A DNA stretch of 64,000 nucleotides from PMG-095 sp049324695 (GTDB lineage: Bacteria; Myxococcota_A; Polyangia; Polyangiales; Polyangiaceae). The stretch spans positions 372,001-436,000 of the forward strand of contig JBMOMJ010000055.1 of assembly GCA_049324695.1 (NCBI GenBank), given 5' to 3'. Under the pieces are notes generated by a model, which was not told the origin of the DNA, made no database searches, and worked only from the letters and a program-made list of their open reading frames with translations. The stretch's first letter is position 1. Each line of letters opens with the position of its first letter. Shown piece by piece: positions 1-9,344 of the stretch. The position numbers and the translations under genes were made by a program.

Positions 1-656
1 CACGCGCCGCCACCTTCTCCACCGAATTGAATTTCGGCGTGCGCCATGACTTCATGAATCCAGGCGTTGCGCGCGCTGCCTTGGTCGTAGCGGAGCGCGG
101 TCAAGGTGTAGCCGCCGCGCAGCTCGAAACGCATGTGCTTTTCAGCTTCGAGTTTGGCGAGCAGGCTCGATTCGCCTTGCCACCACAGGCCTTGATTCCT
201 CATGAGCGGGCCGAGCGCACCGTGCACCGTGCCAGCAAAGATTTTCGCGAAAGGGACGCGCAGGGCGAGTTCGCTGCCTTGCCACACCTTCTCTTGCATG
301 GCCTCGGACTCTTTGATGAGTAGCGCTGTACCTCCGGAGAGCTCGAGCCAAGGATTGAGCGCGCCGCGCACATGCAATGGCAACAACGCAACGTCACTGA
401 AGCGGAGCGGCGCGAGGCTCAAATCGCGATCAGCCGTGAGAAATACGAGCTCACCACCCACTTCGAGGCGACCTTCTGGCAAGATCGCGGAGCGAGTTTT
501 CTTCGCTGCCGAAGAGCCACCGTAGGAGCTCCCGCTGGCGACTGTCGGAGCCATTTGCTGGATCTCCTGCGCAGCGGCGCCGCGCGCGATGACGGCGAGG
601 TAGGCGCCGAGAATCCCCTGAGAAACGCGGCGAAGCCGAGTTCGGCGAATCAACAT
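1..656 (-). CDS. Exported protein of unknown function (C-terminus beyond window edge)
   Basis: Only the first 218 codons are visible. The ATG at 656 gives a classic Sec signal peptide: basic start MLIRRTRLRR, a hydrophobic stretch, and an A-A-A/Q-E cleavage site near residue 29. An internal Met at residue 35 would lose this signal, so the upstream start is preferred. The mature part is rich in alternating hydrophobic residues and Gly (for example FELRGGYTLTALRY), which suggests a beta-rich periplasmic or outer-membrane protein. I do not recognise the family. It is divergent from the lipoprotein gene starting at 771, with about 115 bases between them for both promoters. Confidence 0.75.
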   Translation of the reverse strand, partial: MLIRRTRLRRVSQGILGAYLAVIARGAAAQEIQQMAPTVASGSSYGGSSAAKKTRSAILPEGRLEVGGELVFLTADRDLSLAPLRFSDVALLPLHVRGALNPWLELSGGTALLIKESEAMQEKVWQGSELALRVPFAKIFAGTVHGALGPLMRNQGLWWQGESSLLAKLEAEKHMRFELRGGYTLTALRYDQGSARNAWIHEVMAHAEIQFGGEGGGA

Positions 657-770
657 CTAGTGTAGGCTAACGCAATTGCCGCCGTAGCTGGGAGAGATCT
701 CGAATGGCTGGCGCCGACCCCGTTGGTGCGGGCATAATGCGGCGTCGTGCGGGCAACATTGGAGTGTGAA

Positions 771-1946
771 ATGGCGCGAGCTAGATTGGCTGCTGTGCTA
801 GCGATTGGGTTGTACGCGTGTGGTGAGGAACGGCATGGGCAGCCAACACCAGCACCAGGTCTTGGGCAGGGTGGCATCACTTCGGGTGGAGCCAGCATGA
901 CTTCAGGGGGCGCTACTTCGAGCGGGGGGCACGCAGCGTCATCCGGCGGCGGCATCACCATTCCGGACGACGCGCGAGCCGCGTGTTTCGACACCAAGAA
1001 CATCCCGTCGTGCACTCCGGCTCTGCAAAACGGATTGGAGTGGAGGGGTAGGGTCCTGGCTGACGTGTCTTCGCTTGGTTATCCCGAGGCGCGCTTTCGT
1101 GATCTGGGAGGCAGAGCCGCGTTGCTCGAACGCGCTGACGGTACTTGGGCGGTGATTGCGGCGGATCTAGGTCCGGACGGAATTCAGGTCTATGACATTG
1201 ATACCAGCCAGTCCGTGCCGGATTTGCGGATGCGCAGTGCGTACGCCGAAGAGGGACCGCTGACCAAGGATGAGCTTTGGGTCGTCGCGCTCGGTTGTGG
1301 CTCGACTGGTTGCCAGCTGTTTGGAACTGCTCGCAGGGACGACACGGTGCTGCGTCCGATTGCGGATCTCGAGCTGCCTGCCGGTGCTGACGTGCGCAAG
1401 CTAAGTGGAATGGGGCATCCGTACGCGATGTGCGCGTACGGCCAGGGCTTGTTTTGCGTCGAGAATGAGCAATGGACGAGCGTGCTTGCTCCAGCGCAAG
1501 TTGGAGAGATCGTGGCGGCCGATCCACCCTTTGCAGCCGCTACCGCTGACGGGCGTCTTCTTACGAGTGCGGCCGTTGGTTGGGATGAGCGCCCGTCACC
1601 GATTGGGACTGCCATTTCAGTTCGTGTCGGCGGCCGAGGCATGGTGAGTGTGTTGGACACGGCGGGCAATTGGCTGATCGCCTCGATCACCAACGAGAGC
1701 CAGGCGAGCTGTGTCCAATCGCCACCACTCCTCGCTGCGATACCGAACTATCTCGCAGTCGCCTTGGACGGTACCGGCTACGCGCAACCCGACATCGGCA
1801 GCGCGTGGTGCCAACTGTGGCAGGCAGGGCCGAGCGATCTCGTTCAGGTGGACGAGGCTCGCTGCAGCCTTTCGCAGAACGTATTTGCGATCAGCGAGAC
1901 GAAGTTCTACTCACTGCTCGGCGAGCCCGACTGCATCATCGATTGA
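771..1946 (+). CDS. Lipoprotein with Gly/Ser linker and Cys-containing C-terminal domain
   Basis: 391 residues. The ATG at 771 is chosen over a GTG at 747 because it starts directly with a lipoprotein signal (MARARLAAVLAIGLYAC) and has GGAG a few bases upstream. After the lipobox comes a low-complexity stretch rich in GG pairs (about residues 30-65), then a roughly 320-residue domain with scattered Cys pairs and short beta-like repeats (for example ALGCGSTGCQLFG). No catalytic motif or known family is evident. It ends 12 bases from the convergent SDR gene. Likely an outer-membrane-tethered surface protein. Confidence 0.8.
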   Translation: MARARLAAVLAIGLYACGEERHGQPTPAPGLGQGGITSGGASMTSGGATSSGGHAASSGGGITIPDDARAACFDTKNIPSCTPALQNGLEWRGRVLADVSSLGYPEARFRDLGGRAALLERADGTWAVIAADLGPDGIQVYDIDTSQSVPDLRMRSAYAEEGPLTKDELWVVALGCGSTGCQLFGTARRDDTVLRPIADLELPAGADVRKLSGMGHPYAMCAYGQGLFCVENEQWTSVLAPAQVGEIVAADPPFAAATADGRLLTSAAVGWDERPSPIGTAISVRVGGRGMVSVLDTAGNWLIASITNESQASCVQSPPLLAAIPNYLAVALDGTGYAQPDIGSAWCQLWQAGPSDLVQVDEARCSLSQNVFAISETKFYSLLGEPDCIID

Positions 1947-1958
1947 CGCTCGGGGCGT

Positions 1959-3011
1959 CTAGGTCGAGTACGCTTCTTCGCCGACGCGCTCGCGTTTCAG
2001 AAATACGACGTGACGTGCGACTAGATCGTCGACGGTGTCGCGCAGCGTTTCACCGGGATCGCGCGCGCTGAAGCCGAGCTCGCGTTCGGCCTTGCTGGAG
2101 TTGCAGTACCAAAAGTACTGGCCCATCTCGAGCGTGGTTTCGTCCACGGGAGGTTGCCCACCGATGGCTTTGACGGCGCGCATGTACAAGCGGCCGATGC
2201 CGAGCGCAACTGGGCGTGACTTGGGCAAGGGGAGGGCAGGGCCCTTCACACCGCTGATGCGTTCGAGGCGCGCAAAGAACGCAGCGAGGGAGAGGTTCTT
2301 GCCGTTCAAGAGGTAGCGCTCACCGGGGCGGCCGCGTTCGAACGCCAGACGCATGCCTTCGGCGGCGTCGCGCACATCGACGAAAGCCATGCCACCGGCT
2401 GGAATCGCGGGCACAGAGCGTTGCAGGAACAAGCGCACGTCGGCGGTGGAAGACTCGCGCAGATCGCCGGGCCCCAAGAGCAAGCTCGGGTTCACGACGA
2501 TGACTTCGAAGCCGGCCTGGTTGGCGGCCAATGCTTCGCGCTCGGCGTAGAGCTTGCTGCGGTAGTACGGCCACGGCGCGATGATCTCGAGCGGAGCTTG
2601 AGCGCTTTCGTCGTAGATGCGATCGGGATCGGTGCCGACGGCGATGGTGCCGCTGGTGCTCGCGACCACGACGCGCTGGACGCCAGCTTGTTTCAAGCCG
2701 GCGAGTGCGCTGCGTGTGCCTTCGACGTGCAGACGATGCAACTCGCCCGCGGCGTCTTTGTCGCGTGCGACCTTGCCCGTTGCGAGGAAGGCGCCGTCCA
2801 CGCCACGCGCGCTTTCGGCCACCGCGTCTTCATCGAGCACGTCGACTTGCGCGACGGGAATGCCGTCGACATTGCCGCCGCCGCGCGACACCGCCACTAC
2901 GTCGTGACCGGCGCGGACCAAGGCGCGCACCAAATGCGAACCGAGAAAGCCGGTAGCGCCCCCCACCCAAAAACGTTTGCGTTGTGAGGCTCCGTTTTCC
3001 ATGCGTGTCAT
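1959..3011 (-). CDS. Extended SDR / NAD-dependent epimerase-dehydratase family oxidoreductase
   Basis: 350 residues. The Rossmann motif GGATGFLG lies near residues 17-24 and the catalytic YxxxK is YYRSK near 150-154, as in dihydroflavonol-reductase or 3-beta-HSD-like extended SDRs. A longer reading frame extends upstream, but the ATG at 3011 overlaps the TGA of the preceding fusion gene (ATGA), which indicates translational coupling and sets the start. It is the last gene of a four-gene operon with an ElbD-like lipid synthase, so a role in reducing a keto or lipid intermediate is plausible; the substrate is not visible in the sequence. The frame closes 12 bases from a convergent lipoprotein gene. 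Confidence 0.85.
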   Translation of the reverse strand: MTRMENGASQRKRFWVGGATGFLGSHLVRALVRAGHDVVAVSRGGGNVDGIPVAQVDVLDEDAVAESARGVDGAFLATGKVARDKDAAGELHRLHVEGTRSALAGLKQAGVQRVVVASTSGTIAVGTDPDRIYDESAQAPLEIIAPWPYYRSKLYAEREALAANQAGFEVIVVNPSLLLGPGDLRESSTADVRLFLQRSVPAIPAGGMAFVDVRDAAEGMRLAFERGRPGERYLLNGKNLSLAAFFARLERISGVKGPALPLPKSRPVALGIGRLYMRAVKAIGGQPPVDETTLEMGQYFWYCNSSKAERELGFSARDPGETLRDTVDDLVARHVVFLKRERVGEEAYST

Positions 3012-6000
3012 TCGGCGCTCGGCGTTTCGAGCTGGAAGGCTTTCTGGAACGTGAACAACAGCGCAATGTTGTTCGATTTGATTGCGCCTGCCATGAACTC
3101 GGCGGGCGACGGCGTGTAGCGTTCGCGCACGATGCGCGTGAACATTTGCGGCGAAGTTTTCAGCACGCAATCGGCCGGGCTCGTGACTTTGCCGGGCAGC
3201 ACTTCACACGAGGTTTCGGTGATGCGAACCGTCCAGCGTTCGGTGTCCCCCAGTGAGAAATAGAAGCTGACCGGGTTCGCCACGCTGCCGCGCACGAAGC
3301 GGCCTTCCAGCTCACGGAAAACCGTCTCCAGCGATTCCGGTAGGACTTTGGGCTCTTCACGCACATCGGCGGGCGACAGTCGCTTGATGTCGAGCACCTC
3401 GCCTTTGCTCAGCGCAATCACCGCGCGCTCGATCAAACGTGCCACAGCGCGCGCGGCGTCGGCGGGGGGCATGCCGTGCGTGAGTCGCTTGAGCTCGGCG
3501 GCCTCCAGCGGTGGACCAATGCGTGCTTCCACGTCGCGGCGGCGCAGCATGTTGGCGCCCTTGGGCAACGCGGCGAAGGTGCCACCCAAATAAACGGGCA
3601 GCACGTCGATGCCATGGTGCAATGCTAGGTAGCCGACCGCCGGCTTGAATTCGTGCACGGCGCCATCGGTGCCGCGAGTACCTTCGGGGAAGATCAGCAG
3701 CGTTTTGCCCTGCTCGATCAGATCACCGGCTTGGCGCAGCGCCTGACGCAACGCCCCGCTGCGTGTCATCGGCACGAGGTTGGTGAAGTTCTCGAAGTAG
3801 AAGCGACGCCAGGCAGGACCTTCGAAGAAGTAGTCCTGCGCGGCCAACGACACGATGCCGTCGCCGTAGCTGCCGAGCGCGTACTTCACCAGACCCATAT
3901 CGAGGTGGCTCGCGTGGTTGGCCGCCACCATCACGTTGCGGTTGTGCGGAATGAAGGCGCGGCCGGTGACTTTGGTGGAGAGCACCTTGTCGTAGAAGCC
4001 GAGCTGTGCGCGGCCCATCCACTCCATGGCAGCCGAGCGCAGTTCACGCGGCACCTCGAAAGAGACTTCTTTCTTCTCGATGCTCTGCGTCGGCGAGGCG
4101 TTGCGCTTGTGTTCACGCGCCTCACGCACCAGGGCTTCGGCGTCGGCCACGGTGATGCAAGCGTTGAGGCGCTCCGCGTCCACGCTGCCGCCGACTTGAT
4201 TTTCGAACGCAACCAAGAGCTCGAGCAGCATCAGCGAGTCGAAACCCAAGTCGCCGCGCAAACTTTGGCTCGGCTGAATGCGCAACGGATCGCGGCGTGA
4301 AATGGCGCCGATCGCGGCGCGCACGGAAACGGCGGCTGCGTCCAGCTGCGAGGAGGCGAGCGCTGCCGGTGCATTCGAGTCCAAGGTGCGCTCGAGCATG
4401 CGGCGGAGCTCGTTGCGCTTCACCTTGCGGGTTGCGGTGCGCGGTAGCTTGTTGTCGAACAAAGTCACCACTGCCGGGCGCATGCTGCTCGGCAACTTGG
4501 CGAGCTCGCTTTCCAGCGAATGACGTGCGCGCGCGTGGCGCTCCGCACGCGGGAGATCCGATTCGCTCTCGGGTACGGCGGCGCACGCAACACGCTCACC
4601 ACCGCGCCCATCCGAAATGCCGAGAATCGCTAGCTCGGCGACATGCTCGATGCGACCGAGCTTTTGCTCGACGTCGTCGGGGTACACGTTTTCCCCGTTG
4701 GAAGCGACGATCACATCTTTGGCGCGGCCCACGATCGAGAGCTGCCCGCGCCGATCGATCTTGCCGAGATCGCCGGTGCGCAACCAGCCCTCGGCAGTGA
4801 TGCTACCGCGTGTAGCTTCGGGATCGCCCGTGTAACCGAGCATCACGTTGGGGCCGCGCGCGAGCACTTCGCCCACGCCTTCATTGTTGGGCGAGTCGAT
4901 GCGAATTTCCACGCCGGGAATGGCTTTGCCAACGTGGCCCGGCTTCGAACCCGGGCGCGCTTCGGCAACGGTGAGTACCGGTGACGCTTCGGTGAGACCG
5001 TAGCCCTCTGCTAGATGCAAACCGAGTCCAGCGAAGGTGCGATGCGTGCTCTCGGGCAGCGCCGCGCCGCCGCTCACGAGGAAGCGCAAATGGCCGCCGA
5101 GCTCTTCGTGCACGCGGCCGAACAAGAGCCGCCCCGCGTCGACGCCGAGCGACTTGCCCAGCGCGCGATTGAGCTCTGCTGCCACATCGAACAGCCACTC
5201 CGCCAGCGCGCCGTGCTCCGCAACACGCTGATTGATGCGGCGCTCCAGCATTTCCCACAGCGCGGGCACACCCACCAAGCCCGTGATGCGCGCCTCGGAC
5301 AAGGTGCTGGTGAGCCGATCGGCATTGAGCTCGTCGAGGTATACGATGCGCGAGCCGCGCGAGAGCGGCAGCAACATGCCGCAGGTGAGCTCGAAGGTGT
5401 GGTGCAGTGGCAGCACGCTCAGGATGCGATCGTCGCGGTTCAGCGGGAACAGCGGCGCCAGCATGCCAATCAGCGATGTCAGGTTCTTTTGCGAGAGGGC
5501 GACACCTTTGGGATTGCCCGTCGTGCCACTCGTGTAGATCAGCGCAGCCACGTCGTCGGCGGACACCGGCTCGAGTGCGCGCTCGAGTCCCGGCTGAGCG
5601 ATTTCTTGTAGGTCAATCACTCGCAGGCGCTCCGCGAGGCGCGCTTCCAGTCGACCGCGCACGCGAGCATCGGCGAGCAAAATCTTCGATTGCGAGACGC
5701 GCGCCAGGTTGTCCGCGATATCAGCCTCGATGTTGGCGTCGAGCGGCACCGCGGTTGCGCCTGCCCACATGATGCCGAAGAAGGCGATCGGCCACGCCGG
5801 ATGGTTCTCACCAGCGAGCAAGACGCGATCACCGCGACGAATGCCGGCCGCGTAGAGGCGCTCCGCCACGGCGGCCGATAGCGCGCGCCAATCGCGGAAG
5901 CTGATGCGGCTCAAGCCTTGCGGCTCGGTGCGCTGCAGCGCCACGGCGAGATCGTAGCGATCTGCCATTTCCTCGAGCATGAGCGGCAACGTCTCATGGC

Positions 6001-7699
6001 GTTGCGCTGCCTTCTTCGGACGCCGCAGTTTCTCTTCGATCTGCGGGAACACCCAACGCTCGAGCCCGGGCACGTGCACATCCAAGAACCAGGCGCGCCA
6101 ATCGATCTTCTCCGGGCTGAAGTCCACTTTGGCGCGATCCGTCGGAACGAGACGGGCCTGCGCGGCGCGCACGTTGTCCGTGCGGAAGACGTAGTGGTAC
6201 TGCGCCGTGAAGGGGACGAACACTTCCAGGATGTTCCCCACGCGGCGCTGCTGCTCGGAAAACTTCTCGACGGCTTCGGCTGCCGGCTTCAGCAGTGGCG
6301 CGATGGGACCGGTTGCGGCGAGATTGAGCAGGTTCGAGAGCCCGCGCGCTTTCTGCGCGATCGCCTTAGGCCCGATGCGATGGAATTGCTCCTTATTGAG
6401 CATCGCGCCTTCGAAGTGCGACTGCAAAAAGCTGAGCAGTGGTCCACCTTTACCCGAGCGCTGATAGTGACGGCGCTTGTAGAGTCCGGTGAGCTCGAAG
6501 AAGCGTCGCATGCTGCACGGGTTCGTGTCGGATGAGCCGAGTTGGTACACCGGCTTGGCGCGCCCTTCGAGCAGCTCACCGAGCGCCAGCACGAGGCCGC
6601 TCGCCACCATGTCGCAGGGGATGACGTCCAGGCAGTTGTCTGAACCGGGGATCTGCAAGCCGCCTTGGCGCAAAATGAAAATCAGCGGTGCGCTGGTGTT
6701 GATGCCTTCGTTCCAACCCGGAAACGGAAAGCTCAACGTGGACTCGACCACCGCCGGGCGCACGATGGTGAAAGGCAGGCCGGAGCTCGAGGCGATCTGC
6801 TCGCCGATGGCTTTCGTGTACGTGTACGTATTGGGGAACCCCCAAAAATTGGCGCGCTCCATGCCCATTTCGGCGAGACGCGCTTCGACGAACTTGCGCT
6901 TCACCTTCTGGACTTCGCTGTCGAGTACGCGCCCGCGCGCCGGTTCACCCCGGTCGAGCAAATTCTTCTTGGCTTCGTCGAGGAAGCGGCTCTGGCGAAA
7001 CGCGTCGCTGGAGCGATGCCGAGCTTGCTCGATCACGTCGAGGCACTCTGCAATCTCGCGATCCGGATCCCAGTGCACGCGGTCGAGCTCGCCCGCACGC
7101 GGGAAGGGATGTTCGAACGGATCACACTCTTCCACGAAGCCAGTGCGGGCGCCTGCCACGTAACAAGTGCTGGTGTGGAGCAGCGGTACGCCGCCGAAAT
7201 TGCGCGCCAAGGCGACCAGGTTCTGCACGCCGAAAGCGTTCACCTCGAGTGCTTCGTCGAGCGGCGGATCGAAATCCACGACGCCCGACACGTTGACGAC
7301 CGCATCGACCGAACTCCCGATCTGTTGGCGCAGCGCCGGGTCGAGGCCGCAGAACGGCTGCACCACGTCACCCGCCACCGGATAAACCTTGCTGCGCAAG
7401 AAGTCGGCGTACCCCGCGCCGTAACGCTCACGCAGCGGCGCAAAGACTTCGCTGCCCAGCACATCGCGCTCGAATCGCTGCTCGGCGGTGCAGCCACCTT
7501 TGGGTCGCACCACCAAATAGATGCGCCCGAGTTCCGGAAAGCGCGTGAGGATGAACGACAGCCAGACTTTGCCGAGGAAGCCGGTGCCACCCACCACGAC
7601 CAACGTCTTGTTCGCAAACAAGCGCGTGAGATCGAGCGGCGCGTGCCCGTTCATGGCGTGCTCCGGCCCATGCCCGTTCATGCCGTGCTCCCCGCTCAA
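3008..7699 (-). CDS. elbD: Five-domain lipid synthase: fatty acyl reductase, AMP-ligase, ACP, PlsC acyltransferase, SCP-2 (ElbD-like)
   Basis: 1563 residues. Domains in order: fatty-acyl-CoA/thioester reductase (NAD motif GGTGFLG 37-43, active site YTYTK 292-296, C-terminal FAR-like region to about 510); acyl-CoA-synthetase-type AMP-binding domain (about 570-1105, IYTSGTTGNPKG at 721-732); acyl carrier protein (GFDSL 1152-1156, phosphopantetheine Ser1155); PlsC-type acyltransferase (NHASHLD 1261-1267, FPEGTRG 1337-1343); and an SCP-2-like domain over the last 110 residues. All key motifs look intact. Myxococcus xanthus ElbD is a multifunctional enzyme needed for ether lipids; identity with ElbD here is inferred from architecture only. 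The protein could activate, carry, reduce and transfer a fatty chain. Its start overlaps the stop of the LarA-like gene (ATGA) and its stop overlaps the start of the SDR gene. The N-terminus is rich in His, Gly, Met and Asn. Confidence 0.85.
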   Translation of the reverse strand: MSGEHGMNGHGPEHAMNGHAPLDLTRLFANKTLVVVGGTGFLGKVWLSFILTRFPELGRIYLVVRPKGGCTAEQRFERDVLGSEVFAPLRERYGAGYADFLRSKVYPVAGDVVQPFCGLDPALRQQIGSSVDAVVNVSGVVDFDPPLDEALEVNAFGVQNLVALARNFGGVPLLHTSTCYVAGARTGFVEECDPFEHPFPRAGELDRVHWDPDREIAECLDVIEQARHRSSDAFRQSRFLDEAKKNLLDRGEPARGRVLDSEVQKVKRKFVEARLAEMGMERANFWGFPNTYTYTKAIGEQIASSSGLPFTIVRPAVVESTLSFPFPGWNEGINTSAPLIFILRQGGLQIPGSDNCLDVIPCDMVASGLVLALGELLEGRAKPVYQLGSSDTNPCSMRRFFELTGLYKRRHYQRSGKGGPLLSFLQSHFEGAMLNKEQFHRIGPKAIAQKARGLSNLLNLAATGPIAPLLKPAAEAVEKFSEQQRRVGNILEVFVPFTAQYHYVFRTDNVRAAQARLVPTDRAKVDFSPEKIDWRAWFLDVHVPGLERWVFPQIEEKLRRPKKAAQRHETLPLMLEEMADRYDLAVALQRTEPQGLSRISFRDWRALSAAVAERLYAAGIRRGDRVLLAGENHPAWPIAFFGIMWAGATAVPLDANIEADIADNLARVSQSKILLADARVRGRLEARLAERLRVIDLQEIAQPGLERALEPVSADDVAALIYTSGTTGNPKGVALSQKNLTSLIGMLAPLFPLNRDDRILSVLPLHHTFELTCGMLLPLSRGSRIVYLDELNADRLTSTLSEARITGLVGVPALWEMLERRINQRVAEHGALAEWLFDVAAELNRALGKSLGVDAGRLLFGRVHEELGGHLRFLVSGGAALPESTHRTFAGLGLHLAEGYGLTEASPVLTVAEARPGSKPGHVGKAIPGVEIRIDSPNNEGVGEVLARGPNVMLGYTGDPEATRGSITAEGWLRTGDLGKIDRRGQLSIVGRAKDVIVASNGENVYPDDVEQKLGRIEHVAELAILGISDGRGGERVACAAVPESESDLPRAERHARARHSLESELAKLPSSMRPAVVTLFDNKLPRTATRKVKRNELRRMLERTLDSNAPAALASSQLDAAAVSVRAAIGAISRRDPLRIQPSQSLRGDLGFDSLMLLELLVAFENQVGGSVDAERLNACITVADAEALVREAREHKRNASPTQSIEKKEVSFEVPRELRSAAMEWMGRAQLGFYDKVLSTKVTGRAFIPHNRNVMVAANHASHLDMGLVKYALGSYGDGIVSLAAQDYFFEGPAWRRFYFENFTNLVPMTRSGALRQALRQAGDLIEQGKTLLIFPEGTRGTDGAVHEFKPAVGYLALHHGIDVLPVYLGGTFAALPKGANMLRRRDVEARIGPPLEAAELKRLTHGMPPADAARAVARLIERAVIALSKGEVLDIKRLSPADVREEPKVLPESLETVFRELEGRFVRGSVANPVSFYFSLGDTERWTVRITETSCEVLPGKVTSPADCVLKTSPQMFTRIVRERYTPSPAEFMAGAIKSNNIALLFTFQKAFQLETPSAE

Positions 7700-9309
7700 G
7701 GCTTTGCTCCCTCCGCGCTGGACGCGGGCTTCACCGTGACGTCGCCCATCACGATCGGCGGCATGTGCAAGAGCGTGATGTCGAGCGAACGCGCTTCACC
7801 ATTCTTGGCGCGGTAGAGCGCGTCCTCCATGCTCGGCGCAGTTTCCCAGCCAAGCAAACGCGGAATGTATTCGTTGTCGGCGCCCACCACGATCACGCGC
7901 CCGAGGTGCTGGCGACCGTTTTCGCCCCAGTACCACATGAAAAATGGATGCGCGGGGTGGTAGGCATGCCCGTTGCGGAACATCTGCAAGAACGCCGGAT
8001 CCTTGGCGAACTTCTGCTCGTAACGGTGCCCGAGCTCCACGGCGTCGCGCGTCTCCGGCAGCAAGCGATGCACGAAGTCGATGTACGGCGCATGCTGCTC
8101 GTGATCGAACTTATCGGTGCACGGGTGCGTCAGAATCAAGGTGCCACCCTTCTTCACGAGCGGCGCGCCGCGATACATGTTGAACAGGTAACCCTGCGCC
8201 AACACCTGCACGAGCAGCGGATTCAAGAAGGCGTGCACGTTGTAGGGGCTGATGTACGGAATGCCCGTCACGAGCACGTCGGCCTGCCCCTCGATCGGTA
8301 CCAGGTACTGATCGAAGCACTTTTCAATGGCGCGATCGTGCACCGCTTCGGCCGAACCCGCGAACACACCCGTCAGCTCGTAGGGCGCCGGGAACTTGTC
8401 GAAAATGGCCTGACGTGCAGGTTGCGGCAGCTTGGCAGTGGAAGCGATCAGCGCCTTCATCAAGAGGCGCTCTTTGCCGGTCAGGTCGTCCTCGTTCTTG
8501 TAGAGAAAATCGAGGTTTCGATCGAACATGCGGTTATTCACCGTGGTTTCGATCGTAAATACGTTGAGCTTCTTGTGCGCGAGCCGACCCATCCGCGCGA
8601 TGTCGTGCGCGAGGCGCGACGCCTTCGGATCCATGTAGCTGTCCGAAGCGCGAATCGTGTGCGGGTTATGGTGCGGGCGCAGGCTCTCGTAGCTGCACAA
8701 CCCGACGGCCACCGACTTGTAGCCACCGTTCATGGCCACGAAGTTCACGTTCACATAAATCAGCAGGTCGCTTTCGACCGCGCGACGGTTCAGCTGCAGT
8801 GACTCACCGTGATCGGTGTGGCCCACCTCCACCATGTTCTTGGTGTCTTCGGCGTCGTGGTTGTAGAGCCGCTCCGGCCAGTACGCCTCGAAGATCTTGT
8901 CGCCGACCATGTGACGCACTTCGTGCGCCTTCATGCGGCGATGAATGCCAGTGGCGATGATCATCTCGATGTCATCGACACCGTGATCGGCCAACAACTG
9001 CAGCACCACCGTGAGCACGCGCTCGCGCACATCCGGGCGACGCATCGGTGGCAACGGCACTGAAATGTCATCGATGGCGATCGTGACTTTCATCCCGGGC
9101 CGAAGCTTCGCGTACAGCGGTTCGGAACCAACGGGATGGTTGATCGCGTAGCGAATCGCCGCTTCCGGATCCTTGATCGGAGCGAGTGCCGGCTTTGGAT
9201 AGATGCAACGCGTGCCGGGCGGCAGGTCGACCTCTACCAGCTGGTCGCCGGCGAAGAGAACACGGGGGGCGCTATCGCGCTCGAGAGTAACTAGGCAGGG
9301 ATGGTTCAT
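7696..9309 (-). CDS. LarA-like (lactate racemase family, DUF2088-type) protein
   Basis: 537 residues. The N-terminal half carries LarA-family signatures: ATGIHR at about 119-124, an E/H-rich segment after it, and GGYKS at about 195-199, matching the regions that bind the nickel-pincer cofactor in lactate racemase. The protein is about 110 residues longer than a typical LarA, and no larB, larC or larE is present in the window, so it may racemise a different 2-hydroxyacid or act without the cofactor. It sits between the HAD phosphatase (35 bases upstream) and the five-domain lipid synthase (ATGA overlap), which ties it to that pathway. No strong Shine-Dalgarno is seen before the ATG. Confidence 0.75.
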   Translation of the reverse strand: MNHPCLVTLERDSAPRVLFAGDQLVEVDLPPGTRCIYPKPALAPIKDPEAAIRYAINHPVGSEPLYAKLRPGMKVTIAIDDISVPLPPMRRPDVRERVLTVVLQLLADHGVDDIEMIIATGIHRRMKAHEVRHMVGDKIFEAYWPERLYNHDAEDTKNMVEVGHTDHGESLQLNRRAVESDLLIYVNVNFVAMNGGYKSVAVGLCSYESLRPHHNPHTIRASDSYMDPKASRLAHDIARMGRLAHKKLNVFTIETTVNNRMFDRNLDFLYKNEDDLTGKERLLMKALIASTAKLPQPARQAIFDKFPAPYELTGVFAGSAEAVHDRAIEKCFDQYLVPIEGQADVLVTGIPYISPYNVHAFLNPLLVQVLAQGYLFNMYRGAPLVKKGGTLILTHPCTDKFDHEQHAPYIDFVHRLLPETRDAVELGHRYEQKFAKDPAFLQMFRNGHAYHPAHPFFMWYWGENGRQHLGRVIVVGADNEYIPRLLGWETAPSMEDALYRAKNGEARSLDITLLHMPPIVMGDVTVKPASSAEGAKP

Positions 9310-9344
9310 CGCAGGGGGCGCTCAGTTGGATGCGCAGGGCGCGC

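Noticed and set aside
6665..8802. Two long plus-strand frames (383 and 345 codons)
   Set aside because: Antisense to the ElbD-like and LarA-like genes, both with intact family motifs.
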